Shown piece by piece: positions 9,883 to 21,237 of a stretch of 64,000 nucleotides of DNA. Source of the DNA: Eukaryota sp. TZLM1-RC. Lineage: Eukaryota > Metamonada: BaSk clade. The stretch lies in NCBI GenBank assembly GCA_040285825.1, contig JAUPSS010000005.1, positions 1,612,001 through 1,676,000 of the forward strand, given 5' to 3'. Under the pieces are notes generated by a model. That model ran no database searches. It saw nothing but the letters and a program-made list of their open reading frames with translations, and had not been told where the DNA came from. The stretch's first letter is position 1, and every line of letters starts with the position of its first letter. Both the position numbers and the translations under genes were made by a program.

Positions 9883-10043
9883 AATTAAGCATTTGTACAT
9901 TAATAGTTGATAAATTTCTTTCTTTCAACAATATTATTCTTTTTGTAACAGTAAATTCTGAATTTCTGAAAACAAAGGAAGTTTATTTCATGAATAAATT
10001 AGACAGTATCCACATAACTGCTGTTAAAAGGCCTCAAATTAAC

Positions 10044-11006
10044 TCAACAATAACCAATTCTCCACACTAGGCAAAAACCACCTTTATCTCCACTAACTAT
10101 TATTCCATCTCCTCCAGCCAAGCAAGTGACGTCATCAATGTGACCGGTCAAAATCGATCCAAGATTCCCCCTTTCAATAGTAACTAAATTAGCTCCAGAT
10201 TTAGAAACTAAAATATTATTAGAATCAAGTGTGACACTGGTCAACAATGAACAATCAAATGCATCTTGGGAAATCAAACTAAAATTTCCTGAATTAAAAA
10301 TAGACAATACCCCATTACTATCCAAACAATAAATCTCCTGACAAGCTAATAAACTCGTCACTGGAGCTGACAAGTTGAAATTTTTGAAGTTTAGTCTTCC
10401 CGAAATTCGACTAAATCTCGTGTCGATAAAAACTACCCGATTCAAAGAATCACCTACTAATACATAACTATCATCTAGAAAACATGCTGAATAAGGGTAA
10501 ACTTGAAGAGAAGAACGTCTAGGGTCTGTGAGGTTAGTAAAAGAAGAAGGGACTCCAGTACGAAGATCAATGGTACAAATATTGGAGGAGGTGCCTATGG
10601 AAAGAACGGAAGGGGAGGAAGGATGCAGACAGCAGTTGGTGGAGGGGAAAGGGAAAGTAATGTTGGAGATAGGGGAGAGTTCTTCAACACTATAGAGAGA
10701 AAGACTTGATGATGTAGACGCAAGAAACATGTAAGAATCGAGGAAGGAAGACCAAAGGATGGGAGAGGTATGAGATGAGGATAAGGGAAGTAGAGTGTCA
10801 GGAGCAGAATGTGGAAAGGACAAGGAAGATATGGCGATAGTTCCATTTGAAAAGCCAGCAACAAGATTATCGGTTTCGACATCTAACGTGATAGAGCTGA
10901 CGGCATCAAGCGAAGAAGACTCAATGCTCAAAGGAGATGGAAAGGAAAGGTGAAAAGGGGTGTGAGAATGAGATAAGCTTAGCACAGACTCTACATCTTG
11001 ATCCAT
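10044..11006 (-). CDS. WD40-repeat protein, about 320 aa
   Basis: Single-ORF protein that looks like one seven-bladed propeller. The last repeat is clearest: GHIDDVTCLAGGDGIIVSG followed by DKGGFCLVWRI, with the GH, D and W landmarks. Earlier blades are recognisable by periodic strands such as NLVAGFSNGTIAIS and VLVGDSLNRVVFID. No additional domain is visible. I cannot assign an orthologue; small WD40 proteins of this size act as scaffolds in many complexes. It is divergent from the FG nucleoporin gene, with only 154 bp between the two ATGs, so the two probably share a bidirectional promoter. Confidence 0.7.
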   Translation of the reverse strand: MDQDVESVLSLSHSHTPFHLSFPSPLSIESSSLDAVSSITLDVETDNLVAGFSNGTIAISSLSFPHSAPDTLLPLSSSHTSPILWSSFLDSYMFLASTSSSLSLYSVEELSPISNITFPFPSTNCCLHPSSPSVLSIGTSSNICTIDLRTGVPSSFTNLTDPRRSSLQVYPYSACFLDDSYVLVGDSLNRVVFIDTRFSRISGRLNFKNFNLSAPVTSLLACQEIYCLDSNGVLSIFNSGNFSLISQDAFDCSLLTSVTLDSNNILVSKSGANLVTIERGNLGSILTGHIDDVTCLAGGDGIIVSGDKGGFCLVWRIGYC

Positions 11007-11160
11007 TATCCTCGTACATTATATCTGAGACAAAGAAGAGTAAAATAGAGTGACAGATTTCGTCTCTTTTCGCAGTTTAAAGGCAAGAAAATAATTTCAC
11101 ATTCTTTCCTCAAACCTTTAAACCTTTGAAGTTTATCTTTGTGTTGTGTTTCAAACCTCT
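11007..11160. promoter_or_regulatory. Divergent intergenic region (WD40 / FG nucleoporin)
   Basis: Only 154 bp separate the minus-strand ATG at 11006 from the plus-strand ATG at 11161, so both promoters must lie here or overlap the genes. I see no canonical TATA box that would fix a start. The inference is from spacing alone. Confidence 0.4.
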
Positions 11161-14100
11161 ATGAGTTTCTTCTCTTTGAATGTTCCTTGTGCTGAACAGG
11201 AGATTTCTGCAGAAGATGAACTGTGTTCTGCTCTTGTTGCGGAGCTTTCTTCCCTGAGTGCTTCTAGTTCCAGGGTTATGTGTAGTTCTTTTACAACTTA
11301 TAGAAATATGTTTTCTGGGGGACTATCTACAAACTCATCTTCTAAACCTGTGTCATCTAGAACTCGGAAAGGGGTTTTCGGGCTCAAACGACATCATTCT
11401 TCTACTTTGAGTCCCAGAAAGAATGTATCTTGTTCACCGGTACCATCATCATCTGGAAAATTAACAGCTGTAATGAGTCCACAACCACAGAAGGCTTCAA
11501 CTCCAATCTTAAGCAGCAAATTTTTTGCAAATTATATCGAGGAGGAACCGAATAGAAACTCAGATATGACTAGAAAGAAGTCAGGTACAGACATCCAATA
11601 TGAAAATAACACAAGTGTCGCTAGTTTTACAGGTTTTGGTGTCACTGCTCCTTCAACCAATGACAAGAAAGCTGATGCTCCTGCTTTTGGTACCACGTCC
11701 ACTAGTGACAATAAGGAAAGTGTTTCTAGCTTTGCAGGTTTTGGTGTCACTGCTCCTTCAACCAATGACAAGAAAGCTGATGCTCCTGCTTTTGGTACCA
11801 CGTCCACTAGTGACAATAAGGAAAGTGTTTCTAGCTTTGCAGGTTTTGGTGTCACTGCTCCTTCAACCAATGACAAGAAACCTGATGCTCCTGCTTTTGG
11901 TACCACGTCCACTAGTGACAATAAGGAAAGTGTTTCTAGCTTTGCAGGTTTTGGTGTCACTGCTCCTTCAACCAATGACAAGAAAGCTGATGCTCCTGCT
12001 TTTGGTACCACGTCCACTACTGACAATAAGGAAAGTGTTTCTAGTTTTGCAGGTTTTGGTGTCACTGCTCCTTCAACCAATGACAAGAAGGCTGATGCTC
12101 CTGCTTTTGGTACCACGTCCACTAGTGACAATAAGGAAAGTGTTTCTAGCTTTGCAGGTTTTGGTGTCACTGCTCCTTCAACCAATGACAAGAAACCTGA
12201 TGCTCCTGCTTTTGGTACCACGTCCACTAGTGACAATAAGGAAAGTGTTTCTAGCTTTGCAGGTTTTGGTGTCACTGCTCCTTCAACCAATGACAAGAAA
12301 GCTGATGCTCCTGCTTTTGGTACCACGTCCACTACTGACAATAAGGAAAGTGTTTCTAGTTTTGCAGGTTTTGGTGTCACTGCTCCTTCAACCAATGACA
12401 AGAAGGCTGATGCTCCTGCTTTTTGGTACCACGTCCACTAGTGACAATAAGGAAAGTGTTTCTAGCTTTGCAGGTTTTGGTGTCACTGCTCCTTCAACCA
12501 ATGACAAGAAAGCTGATGCTCCTGCTTTTGGTACCACGTCCACTACTGACAATAAGGAAAGTGTTTCTAGTTTTGCAGGTTTTTGGTGTCACTGCTCCTT
12601 CAACCAATGACAAGAAGGCTGATGCTCCTGCTTTTGGTACCACGTCCACTAGTGACAATAAGGAAAGTGTTTCTAGCTTTGCAGGTTTTGGTGTCACTGC
12701 TCCTTCAACCAATGACAAGAAAGCTGATGCTCCTGCTTTTGGTACCACGTCCACTAGTGACAATAAGGAAAGTGTTTCTAGCTTTGCAGGTTTTGGTGTC
12801 ACTGCTCCTTCAACCAATGACAAGAAAGCTGATGCTCCTGCTTTTGGTACCACGTCCACTAGTGACAATAAGGAAAGTGTTTCTAGCTTTGCAGGTTTTT
12901 GGTGTCACTGCTCCTTCAACCAATGACAAGAAAGCTGATGCTCCTGCTTTTGGTACCACGTCCACTAGTGACAATAAGGAAAGTGTTTCTAGCTTTGCAG
13001 GTTTTGGTGTCACTGCTCCTTCAACCAATGACAAGAAACCTGATGCTCCTGCTTTTGGTACCACGTCCACTAGTGACAATAAGGAAAGTGTTTCTAGCTT
13101 TGCAGGTTTTGGTGTCACTGCTCCTTCAACCAATGACAAGAAAGCTGATGCTCCTGCTTTTGGTACCACGTCCACTAGTGACAATAAGGAAAGTGTTTCT
13201 AGCTTTGCAGGTTTTGGTGTCACTGCTCCTTCAACCAATGACAAGAAGGCTGATGCTCCTGCTTTTGGTACCACGTCCACTAGTGACAATAAGGAAAGTG
13301 TTTCTAGCTTTGCAGGTTTTGGTGTCACTGCTCCTTCAACCAATGACAAGAAAGCTGATGCTCCTGCTTTTGGTACCACGTCCACTAGTGACAATAAGGA
13401 AAGTGTTTCTAGCTTTGCAGGTTTTGGTGTCACTGCTCCTTCAACCAATGACAAGAAAGCTGATGCTCCTGCTTTTTGGTACCACGTCCACTAGTGACAA
13501 TAAGGAAAGTGTTTCTAGCTTTGCAGGTTTTGGTGTCACTGCTCCTTCAACCAATGACAAGAAAGCTGATGCTCCTGCTTTTGGTACCACGTCCACTAGT
13601 GACAATAAGGAAAGTGTTTCTAGCTTTGCAGGTTTTGGTGTCACTGCTCCTTCAACCAATGACAAGAAACCTGATGCTCCTGCTTTTTGGTACCACGTCC
13701 ACTAGTGACAATAAGGAAAGTGTTTCTAGCTTTGCAGGTTTTGGTGTCACTGCTCCTTCAACCAATGACAAGAAAGCTGATGCTCCTGCTTTTGGTACCA
13801 CGTCCACTAGTGACAATAAGGAAAGTGTTTCTAGCTTTGCAGGTTTTGGTGTCACTCCTCCCTCAACCAATGACAAGAAAGCTGATGCTCCTGCTTTTGG
13901 TACCACGTCCACTAGTGACAATAAGGAAAGTGTTTCTAGCTTTGCAGGTTTTGGTGTCACTCCTCCCTCAACCAATGACAAGAAAGCTGATGCTCCTGCT
14001 TTTGGTACCACATCCACTAGTGACAATAAGGAAAGTGTTTCTAGCTTTGCAGGTTTTGGTGTCACTGCTCCTTCAACCAATGACAAGAAAGCTAATGCTC

Positions 14101-15287
14101 CTGTTTTTGGTACCACGTCCACTAGTGACAATAAGGCAAGTGTTTCTAGTTTTACAGGTTTTGGTGTCACTGCTCCTTCAACCAATGACAAGAAAGCTAA
14201 TGCTCCTGCTTTTGATACCACGTCCACTAGTGACAATAAGGAAAGTGTTTCTAGCTTTGCAGGTTTTGGTGTCACTGCTCCTTCAACCAATGACAAGAAA
14301 GCTAATGCTCCTGTTTTTGGTACCACGTCCACTAGTGACAATAAGGCAAGTGTTTCTAGTTTTACAGGTTTTGGTGTCACTGCTCCTTCAACCAATGACA
14401 AGAAAGCTAATGATCCTGCTTTTGATACCACGTCCACTAGTGACAATAAGGCAAGTGTTTCTAGTTTTACAGGTTTTGGTGTCACTGCTCCTTCAACCAA
14501 TGACAAGAAAGCTGATGCTCCTGCTTTTGGTACCACGTCCACTAGTGACAATAAGGAAAGTGTTTCTAGCTTTGCAGGTTTTGGTGTCACTGCTCCTTCA
14601 ACCAATGACAAGAAAGCTAATGCTCCTGCTTTTGATACCACGTCCACTAGTGACAATAAGGCAAGTGTTTCTAGTTTTACAGGTTTTGGTGTCACTGCTC
14701 CTTCAACCAATGACAAGAAAGCTGATGCTCCTGCTTTTGGTACCACGTCCACTAGTGACAATAAGGAAAGTGTTTCTAGCTTTGCAGGTTTTGGTGTCAC
14801 TGCTCCTTCAACCAATGACACCTTCAGTGCCTCGACCAATCCCAATGGTCTTTTTGCTTATGCTACCAGTTCTCCATTCAGTACCAATTCTGGTGGCATT
14901 GCTCCACCAACACAGCCCAAATCCAATGTCAGTGGTTCTGTTGGTAATATGAGTTTAATTGGAAATTCCAACCCACCTAGTGATATTCAAAACACTACAC
15001 TTTCACCACTTGCTTCCAACTCCTATACTAACCCCAATACATCTGTTCAATCCAATACTACACAGTCCACAAATCCACCTTCTTTTGGAGGAGGGTTTGG
15101 TACCCGTAGTGTCATTGGTGGTGGATCTGCATTTGGTGGAGCTTCAGGATTCAGCGTGGCATCAGCATTTGGTTCAGTTAATAACAACCAGACTTTTGCA
15201 AGCATGATGGGGTCCAACCAATCTCCTTTTGCAACAGCTTCAGCAAATTGTAGTAGTAATCCAGTAACAAGTCCATTTACCAAATAG
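11161..15287 (+). CDS. FG-repeat nucleoporin with 30 x 105-bp repeat array (five +1 frameshifts)
   Basis: Ser/Thr/Gly-rich protein of the central nuclear-pore channel type. The N-terminus (about 150 residues, Ser-rich, MSFFSLNVPCAEQE...) has no recognised fold. The array has 35-residue units of the form SFAGFGVTAPSTND-KKADAPAFGTTSTSDNKESV, each with two FG motifs (GFG and AFG), the usual karyopherin-binding signature. The C-terminus is rich in FG, GGG and SPF (PPSFGGGFGTRS, GGGSAFGGASGF). Five single extra T's in TTTT runs (about 12422, 12584, 12896, 13472, 13684) break the frame; all other units keep it. With them removed the product would be about 1,370 residues. The longer frame from 11146 begins with GTG, so I use the ATG at 11161. 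FG-Nup is clear; the exact Nup is not. Confidence 0.8.
11632..14820 (+). repeat. Tandem array of 105-bp units, 30 periods
   Basis: The phrase GGTTTTGGTGTCAC recurs from 11632 to 14787, a distance of 3155 bp, which is exactly 30 x 105 plus the five extra T's. Units before about 14060 are almost identical at DNA level. Later units carry shared variants (GCTAATGCTCCTGTT, AAGGCAAGTG, TTTACAGG) arranged in alternating higher-order blocks. This implies recent homogenisation by unequal crossing-over or conversion. Confidence 0.95.
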
Positions 15288-15299
15288 TTTATGTTTATA

Positions 15300-16728
15300 T
15301 TTTTGTTTTTCTGTATTCGCTTTTTGGTTTTTTAAGCAAAACTGATCTGTTTGATGTGTTTTTTATTCGTTTCATTGTTTTTATTATTATTATTTTTATA
15401 AAGTTTTTTTATTTTTTTATTTTTTTTATTTATTTATTTTTAAAATCAAATCATTTTCTACGAAGAATCAAATAAAACAAACTAAAACATATAAGAAACT
15501 AAATTCTCCACGCCAACTCTTGATGAATTCTTATAAAGTTTGGACATCATTAAACTCAAGTATTTGGGAACACTTCTGTACAAAGCGAAAATGATACGAT
15601 TTTTCCATAAATTCTCTGCAAAATTCTTACAACTTGAACGACATAAATTACCAAAATCTTTGATGAAATTCATGGCGGATTGTCCAATGTTGCCAAAAAT
15701 CGAAAAGGCAAAAGGAACAAACGAAAACTTCGAATAAAGGTTCTTATTTAAATCATTTAATATCTCAGTATATTTATCTCTCTTACGATCTTCAGCCTTG
15801 TTTAAATGACCATTAGTACTAAGTAAAACATCATCGCGATAAACCAAAGCAAAGGGATCAACTGTAGTGAAATCAACAACAACTTGAGAGGAATCCACAA
15901 AAGGAGCAATTAAATCACCTCGACGTGAATTAAAAAGATTATCATCACTATAATGCTTCAACAAAGGTTCTACTTTGCAACTAAAATTGTAACACTTGAA
16001 CATCTCATATGTCACATCACGAACGGCATTATGAAGAACTGACCTATATTGGAGAAATTTCTTACAGCTTACAATATGACGAAAATTGGCAGTAGGTTTT
16101 TTGTTACAAATTCAATAAGAATTGTCCAAAAGACCACTTGGATACATCCCTAATCTCAACCGCATGTTTTGTTTCCAAGCTTCATTTGTTAAGTGAAGAC
16201 CAAATGGCCTTGGTTGCTGAGATATTAAACTAGTACAGTTCTGAATGTCTGATAAAAAAGCAGCAAATACGGGATTATTAATCTTAGTCACACTAAGTCG
16301 TTTAGAAAAATCCAGGTCTTCAAAACCAATAAGAACAGACTTCTGTAATTTCACAACAGCAAGATGAAGATTGGTGAAAGATCTCGAAGGCACAGTAGGC
16401 AAACTTGAAGGAAAACTCCTAATCCAAACATCAACAGGTAGTTCTTGCACCATTTTGTCAAGAGAAATTAATAAAGGATGTGATTCATTCAAAGGAATAT
16501 GATTAAAACGAAGTTTCCATTCAAAAAGAAAATTTTTCATACCACCAATAAAAGCACTTTTGCATAAATACTCTGCTTTTGAAAAACCAACTACACCAAA
16601 TTTAGGACTAAAAAATGCATGATAAGGAATTTTAGACGGACAAACTTCTACTAAATTTCCTAAGAAATTTGTTCTCAAAGTATTGAATTGACGTGCAAAA
16701 TCATGAGAAAATGTGGGAGATAAAGAAC
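15300..16728 (-). pseudogene. LINE family B copy (3' half with A/T-rich tail)
   Basis: Minus-strand coding traces at 16678-16112 and 16015-15482 are in the same frame and separated mainly by an in-frame TGA near 16110 (DNSY, stop, ICNKKPTANF). The protein has the features of the C-terminal half of RLE-type LINEs: the SKAEYLCKSAFIGG stretch, a CXC...HXXXC zinc motif (H and C in RHIVSCKKF), the HNAVRD motif, then the endonuclease-like RRGDLIAPF...VVVDFTTVDP. The RT itself is missing (5' truncation). The 3' end runs into long A/T homopolymer and ATT repeats (15360-15475), a likely retrotransposition tail. Confidence 0.8.
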
Positions 16729-16734
16729 TTTTTT

Positions 16735-16815
16735 TTATTTATTTTTTTTATTAAAAAAATGACAAAACATAACAAAACAAATTAAAACACATAAGAATCT
16801 AGCCCACTATTTTCA
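16735..16815 (-). repeat. LINE family B 3'-terminal scrap
   Basis: The sequence ATGACAAAACATAACAAAAC followed by AAACACATAAGAATC is the same 3' end plus tail found at 19190-19255. It is only the tail of a family B copy and lies directly against the family C copy. Confidence 0.6.
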
Positions 16816-19020
16816 ACAATTAATTGTTTTGAAAATTAATCCTCCATTTGAATTACTCGCAGCACGTCTGATTGTTTTAGTAAAGCCTGGAAACGGAATC
16901 AAACCTGATGGAATACGCCCAATTGCTGTTGGTGAATCTCTTTCTCGTTTGCTGGCATCAATTGTCTTCGATCGTGTCAAAGACAAACCTTCTACATTTT
17001 TGAATCCTCATCAATTTGGAATCAAAACAATTGATGGTGCTTCTGTTGCTGCTATTGCCTCTGATACCTTTTTTATGCAGAGGAAAATAATTTTATTTTT
17101 AATCTCGACTTTAAAAATGCTTTTAATTCTGTAAAGCGAGAAGCAATTTTTGAAGTTATTAAATCTGATTTTGCTGAGCTATCGAGTTTTTTCTACCATT
17201 TTTATGGGAAAGAATCAGATTTAATTTTTAATTCATTTGGTCTTACATCATCTTCTGGTGTGAAGCAAGGTGATCCTTTAGGCCCGTTATTGTTTTGTTT
17301 AGCTATTCACAAAACTTTAAATAGCATTAAGCAAAAATACCCTTCTACAAAAATAGTTGCTTATATGGATGATATATCCTTGATTGGTTCATTTAATTTA
17401 CTAGAATTGGTTGCTCAAGAAATTGCCGATTCATATGAAAATATTGGGCTTCATCTTAATGCCAGCAAATGCTTTCTGATTGGCTCTTCTGCTCAAGACC
17501 TCGTGATAAACGATTCTATTGTCCCTTTTACTAATTATAGTAGTGATGCTTTTAAGTTCCTTGGTTGTTGGTTAGGAAATGTGCCTCAAATTCAGAATGA
17601 ATTGCAATTTATTTTGGAAAAATTGAAAATTGAACTAGATTCAATTTCTTCTTTAGATATAGAAAAGCATATTAAATTTTTCATGCTTAAAATTTGCTAC
17701 ACTGGGAGAATAATCCACATTTTGAGATCTTGTGCTCCTTCCATAGCATTAGATTTTTGTCGTTGTTTTAATTCATTAAGAACAGAATTTTTTGCTGATT
17801 TATTGGATGTAGAACCAGGAATGTTGAAAAGTCACTTATTTTCTTCAGCAAATTTGGGTGGTATTGCATTTACTAAATCTTCAATTTTGTGTCAATCAGC
17901 ATTCTTGGGTAGTGGCAAAAATTAAATTTATGAATTTTCTCGTAGATTTCCTGATGATTCTCATCTGTTAGTCCCTAATTGTAGTCTCTACTGGTATGAG
18001 TTATCTTGTGAACTTGAAAAATTACCGCCACAAATTTGAACCAAATGCTTTCCCCATTCAATTTAAGAAACTCCAAACCGATCTCTGTTTAATTTGCAGT
18101 TTTGCTGTAAAAAACTTCAACAAAAATTGTCAAAGATTTTTGAAAGCTTGGATTTTGATGTTAGACTTGGCTTGGCCAAAAAAAATCCCGCTTTTGCAAA
18201 TCTTTTACAAGATATGTGTGACAGTACTTCTTCTGCCTTAGTAACAACAATTCCACAAGTTTATGGTACTCTCTTATCCGATTCTGCTTGGACTATGAAT
18301 ATCAGATTTAGTTCCTTTATCTGGCCTGATAATTTACCTCATAATTGAATGTGTAAATGTTCTCGAGAAATTACAACTACTCATTTGTTAAATTGTAAAC
18401 ATTTTATTACTTTTAGAAGCAAGGTTCATGATGCTGTAAGAGACCAGTTATATTGTATGTGTAAATCTCATAGGATTGAATCCTTCTTGGAACCTTTGTT
18501 GTCAAATCTGTTTGATGCTGAAAATGATTTTCATAAGAATAATAGAGGTGATGATATATTACCTGGATTAGATGGAAGTTTCATTTTATTGGATGTAATG
18601 TCTGTTGATCCTTGTAATGCCTCAAATGAAAGGCTTGTTCATTCTGAAATTCATAATCCTCTTTCAAATGCTGAAAATTTCAAACTCAAAAAATACAATG
18701 AAGCTTTGTCCAAATTGGCCAGTCTACAGCATGCAAAATACAATTTGTATCCATTCGTATTTTCCCTTTTTGGTTCACTTTCACCAACAGCTTTACGTTT
18801 TTTGGATGATTTTGAAATGATTGTAAAGAGAAGAACTGGCAGAAATTTCAACAGATTGTTTTGGCAAAATAGAATTGTGTTTTCTATTTTTAAGGGGATG
18901 TTGAAGATGGTTTCTGATGCTTTGCTTTCTCTTGGATCTCACTATGAGAGAGTTGCATCTAGTGTTTTTGTTTTGGGAGAGATGGATTTTTTAGATGTTG
19001 ATTTATAGGTTTAGAATAAA
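16816..19020 (+). pseudogene. LINE family C copy: RT, zinc motif, restriction-like endonuclease
   Basis: The most complete LINE in the window, yet 5'-truncated and broken. Traces in order: RT fingers (LVKPGNGIKPDGIRPIAVG at 16880-16935), RT motif A (LDFKNAFNSV near 17108, after a frameshift), SSSGVKQGDPLGPLLF, the active site YMDDISLIG (about 17365), thumb, SILCQSAFLG, then CKCSREITTTHLLNCKHF (CXC...HX3C) near 18352, the HDAVRDQ motif, and RGDDILPGLD...LLDVMSVDP near 18550. The last is a candidate PD-(D/E)XK motif as in R2/CRE/NeSL-group LINEs. Stops at 17923-17925 and near 18040, 18070 and 18348 show it is dead. The 3' end is TTTATAGG plus AATAAAATT. Confidence 0.85.
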
Positions 19021-19029
19021 ATTAAATTC

Positions 19030-19182
19030 AAAAAAAACACATAAGAAACAAAATTCTCCACGCCAACTCTTGATGAATCCTTATACAGCGTGGACATCAT
19101 TAAACTCCAGTACTTAGGAACACTTCTGTACAAAGCGAAAATGATACGATTCTTCCATAAATTGCCTGCAAAATTCTTACCT
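19030..19182 (-). pseudogene. LINE family B 3'-end fragment
   Basis: About 150 bp matching the last part of the family B ORF (compare 15485-15635 and 19245-19380), cut off at GCAAAATTCTTACC, exactly where the next family B copy's tail begins. It is one of three family B scraps around the family C copy. Confidence 0.7.
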
Positions 19183-20015
19183 TATTTTTTTTATTTTTTT
19201 ATTAAAAAAAATGACAAAACATAACAAAACAAACTAAAACACATGAGAAACAAAATTCTCCACGCCAACTGATGAATCCTTATACAGCTTAGACATCATT
19301 AAACTCAAGTATTTGGGAACACTTCTGTACAAGGCGAAAATGATACGATTCTTCCATAAATTCCCTGCAAAATTCTTACCAGTTGAACGACATAAATTAC
19401 TAAAATCATTGATAAAATTCAAGGCGGACTGTCCAATGTTGCCAAAAATCGAAAAGGCAAAGGGAACAAACGAAAACTTCGAGTAAAAATTCTTATTTAA
19501 ATCATTTAATATCTCAGTATATTTATCTCTTTTGCGAACTTCAGCCTTGTTTAAATGACCATTAGCACTAAGTAAAACATCATCACGATAAACAAAAGCA
19601 AAGTGATCAACTGTAGTAAAATCAACAACGACTTGAGAGGAATCCACAAAGGGAGCAATTAAATCACCTCGACGTGAATTAAACAGATTATTATCACTAT
19701 AATGCTTCAACAACGGTTCTACTTTGCAACTAAAATTGTAACACTTGAACATCTCATATGTCACATCACGAACGGCATTATGAAGAACTGACCGATATTG
19801 AAGAAATTTCTTACAACTAACAATATGATGGAAATTGGCAGTAGGTTTTTCGTTACAAATACAAACAGAATTATCCAAAAGACCACTTGGATACAGCCCC
19901 AATCTCAGCCGCATGTTTTTTTTCCAAGCTTCATTTGTTAAGTTAACACCATGTTATTATATTTTTATTATTATTTTTATTTATAAAGTTTTTTATTTTT
20001 TTTTATTTTTATGTA
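19183..20015 (-). pseudogene. LINE family B fragment with tail
   Basis: Minus-strand frame 19914-19234 carries CICNEKPTANFHHIVSC (zinc motif), RSVLHNAVRD, RRGDLIAPFV and VVVDFTTVD, ending with the conserved C-terminus ALYRSVPKYLSLMMSKLY. It reads intact over 226 codons but has no RT. An A/T-rich tail (19183-19200) marks its 3' end. A second A/T-rich stretch (19955-20015) lies at its 5' side next to the HAD gene. Confidence 0.75.
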
Positions 20016-20028
20016 GTTGATTTATTCG

Positions 20029-20724
20029 CTACATTAACGATGAAATCTTTTCTGCCAACTCTCTCAAGTTATGAACTACTACATTAGGACATGGGACAAA
20101 TCCAAAACAGGCCACACTCTTTGGATGTCTGGCAACTCGAACAACTTTCATTGCTGGAATATGTGCCACTTTTGCTGCTCCACAAGAAAAACCACTACCA
20201 GAGACAAAGACTAAGTGTGATGGATCATCCAACTCATCCTTGAATCGGTTAGCAAGATGCTTGATGGGATCTACACTTGGAAGCAAAGCCGGATGGTCTT
20301 CAGCTGATTCAATGTAATCAATGTACTGATTGATGTTGTTTGCTTCCAAAATCTCAGTCGTAAACTTGACAGTGAGAGGAGAATACAAGGCAATTTTGAA
20401 ACCTTTTTCTCGTAGTTCAATGAGGGTATCGTCAACATCATCAAACAACTTGGCCCTGTGTAGTCTTTCCACCACCTCTTCCATCTGTTCCATTGAGAAA
20501 TTGAGGTCTAGATCAAACAATGCCAATTGCAGGGCATGTAGACATAGATTTTCGAATTTTGTAAATTTTCGTAATGACGAAAGGTATAATGAAAGAATGT
20601 TGATGTGTCTGTGAGTTACTGTGGCCAGCGTTTGGTGGTGATCTGTGTAGTCCCGAAGTATGAAATCGAGGGCAGAATGGTCTGGAAATGTGTTCCAAAA
20701 GTCAAAGACGACGATCTTTGGCAT
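20029..20724 (-). CDS. HAD-superfamily protein, haloacid-dehalogenase-like
   Basis: Length (231 aa) and plan fit HAD phosphatases/dehalogenases with an alpha-helical cap. Motif I is VFDFWNTF, holding the Asp nucleophile. A helical cap follows (residues about 25-95), then motif II region GFKIALYSP with Ser/Thr, then the PSVDPIKHL segment, and the motif IV region LVFVSGSGFSCGAAKVAHI. The last keeps the fold landmark (S..GFSCGAAKV, compare SSNxWDxxGA of type II dehalogenases) but the acidic residues usual there are absent. The motif I second Asp is also missing. It may be a non-catalytic or altered-specificity member. Substrate unknown. Confidence 0.7.
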   Translation of the reverse strand: MPKIVVFDFWNTFPDHSALDFILRDYTDHHQTLATVTHRHINILSLYLSSLRKFTKFENLCLHALQLALFDLDLNFSMEQMEEVVERLHRAKLFDDVDDTLIELREKGFKIALYSPLTVKFTTEILEANNINQYIDYIESAEDHPALLPSVDPIKHLANRFKDELDDPSHLVFVSGSGFSCGAAKVAHIPAMKVVRVARHPKSVACFGFVPCPNVVVHNLRELAEKISSLM

Positions 20725-20835
20725 TGTGATAAGAGTTGTGTGAATGTTGTGGGAGAGTTTATGCTAAGTTTAGAGGATTTCAAGAAGGGTATCTACTGTA
20801 AAGGTTTACAGTATTTGGTTTATAATGTGAATTGA

Positions 20836-21237
20836 CTTTGACAAAAATAATATGCTCTTCAAGCATTCTGAATTTTTCAGGTATTAATTAAGATTTTTGA
20901 CAAATCTGATATACGGTGATTTGTTCAAAAAAACACATTAAAACAATCAAAAGCAATAGATACGTCCGCAAATCAGCATTTTCACAGTTACAACATTGAT
21001 ATTTGCAAACAAAAACTGAATGGTTTGGAATGTCTTCAATGTATTGTATCCATTTGTTTACTGTCATGTTTTACGTTTAATTTATGAATTTTTTATTAAA
21101 TTGTGAGAGCTTTCATCCATTACGGTTTGTATTTCCATTTTGGTCAAACTTTTTTATACTTTGACATTGTCGTTACCTTCAGTGATGCTTTCGACTAGAA
21201 CCTGTGTGTTTGTTGAAAAGTATGAACTCTAACGGCT
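20836..21237. other. Unassigned spacer
   Basis: A+T-rich, no credible ORF or RNA gene. It ends where a LINE family C 3' fragment begins. Confidence 0.4.

Noticed and set aside
12400-13700. Tiny introns as the cause of the FG-Nup frame changes
   Set aside because: Each change is one added T inside a known repeat unit, so no sequence is left to be an intron.
11632-14820. CRISPR array
   Set aside because: Units are 105 bp, contiguous and coding, with no spacers; eukaryotic context.
11532-14845. Long minus-strand and alternate-frame ORFs through the FG array
   Set aside because: They arise because a 105-bp unit is divisible by three and lacks stops in several frames. Only the FG frame has a biological composition and continues into unique sequence at both ends.
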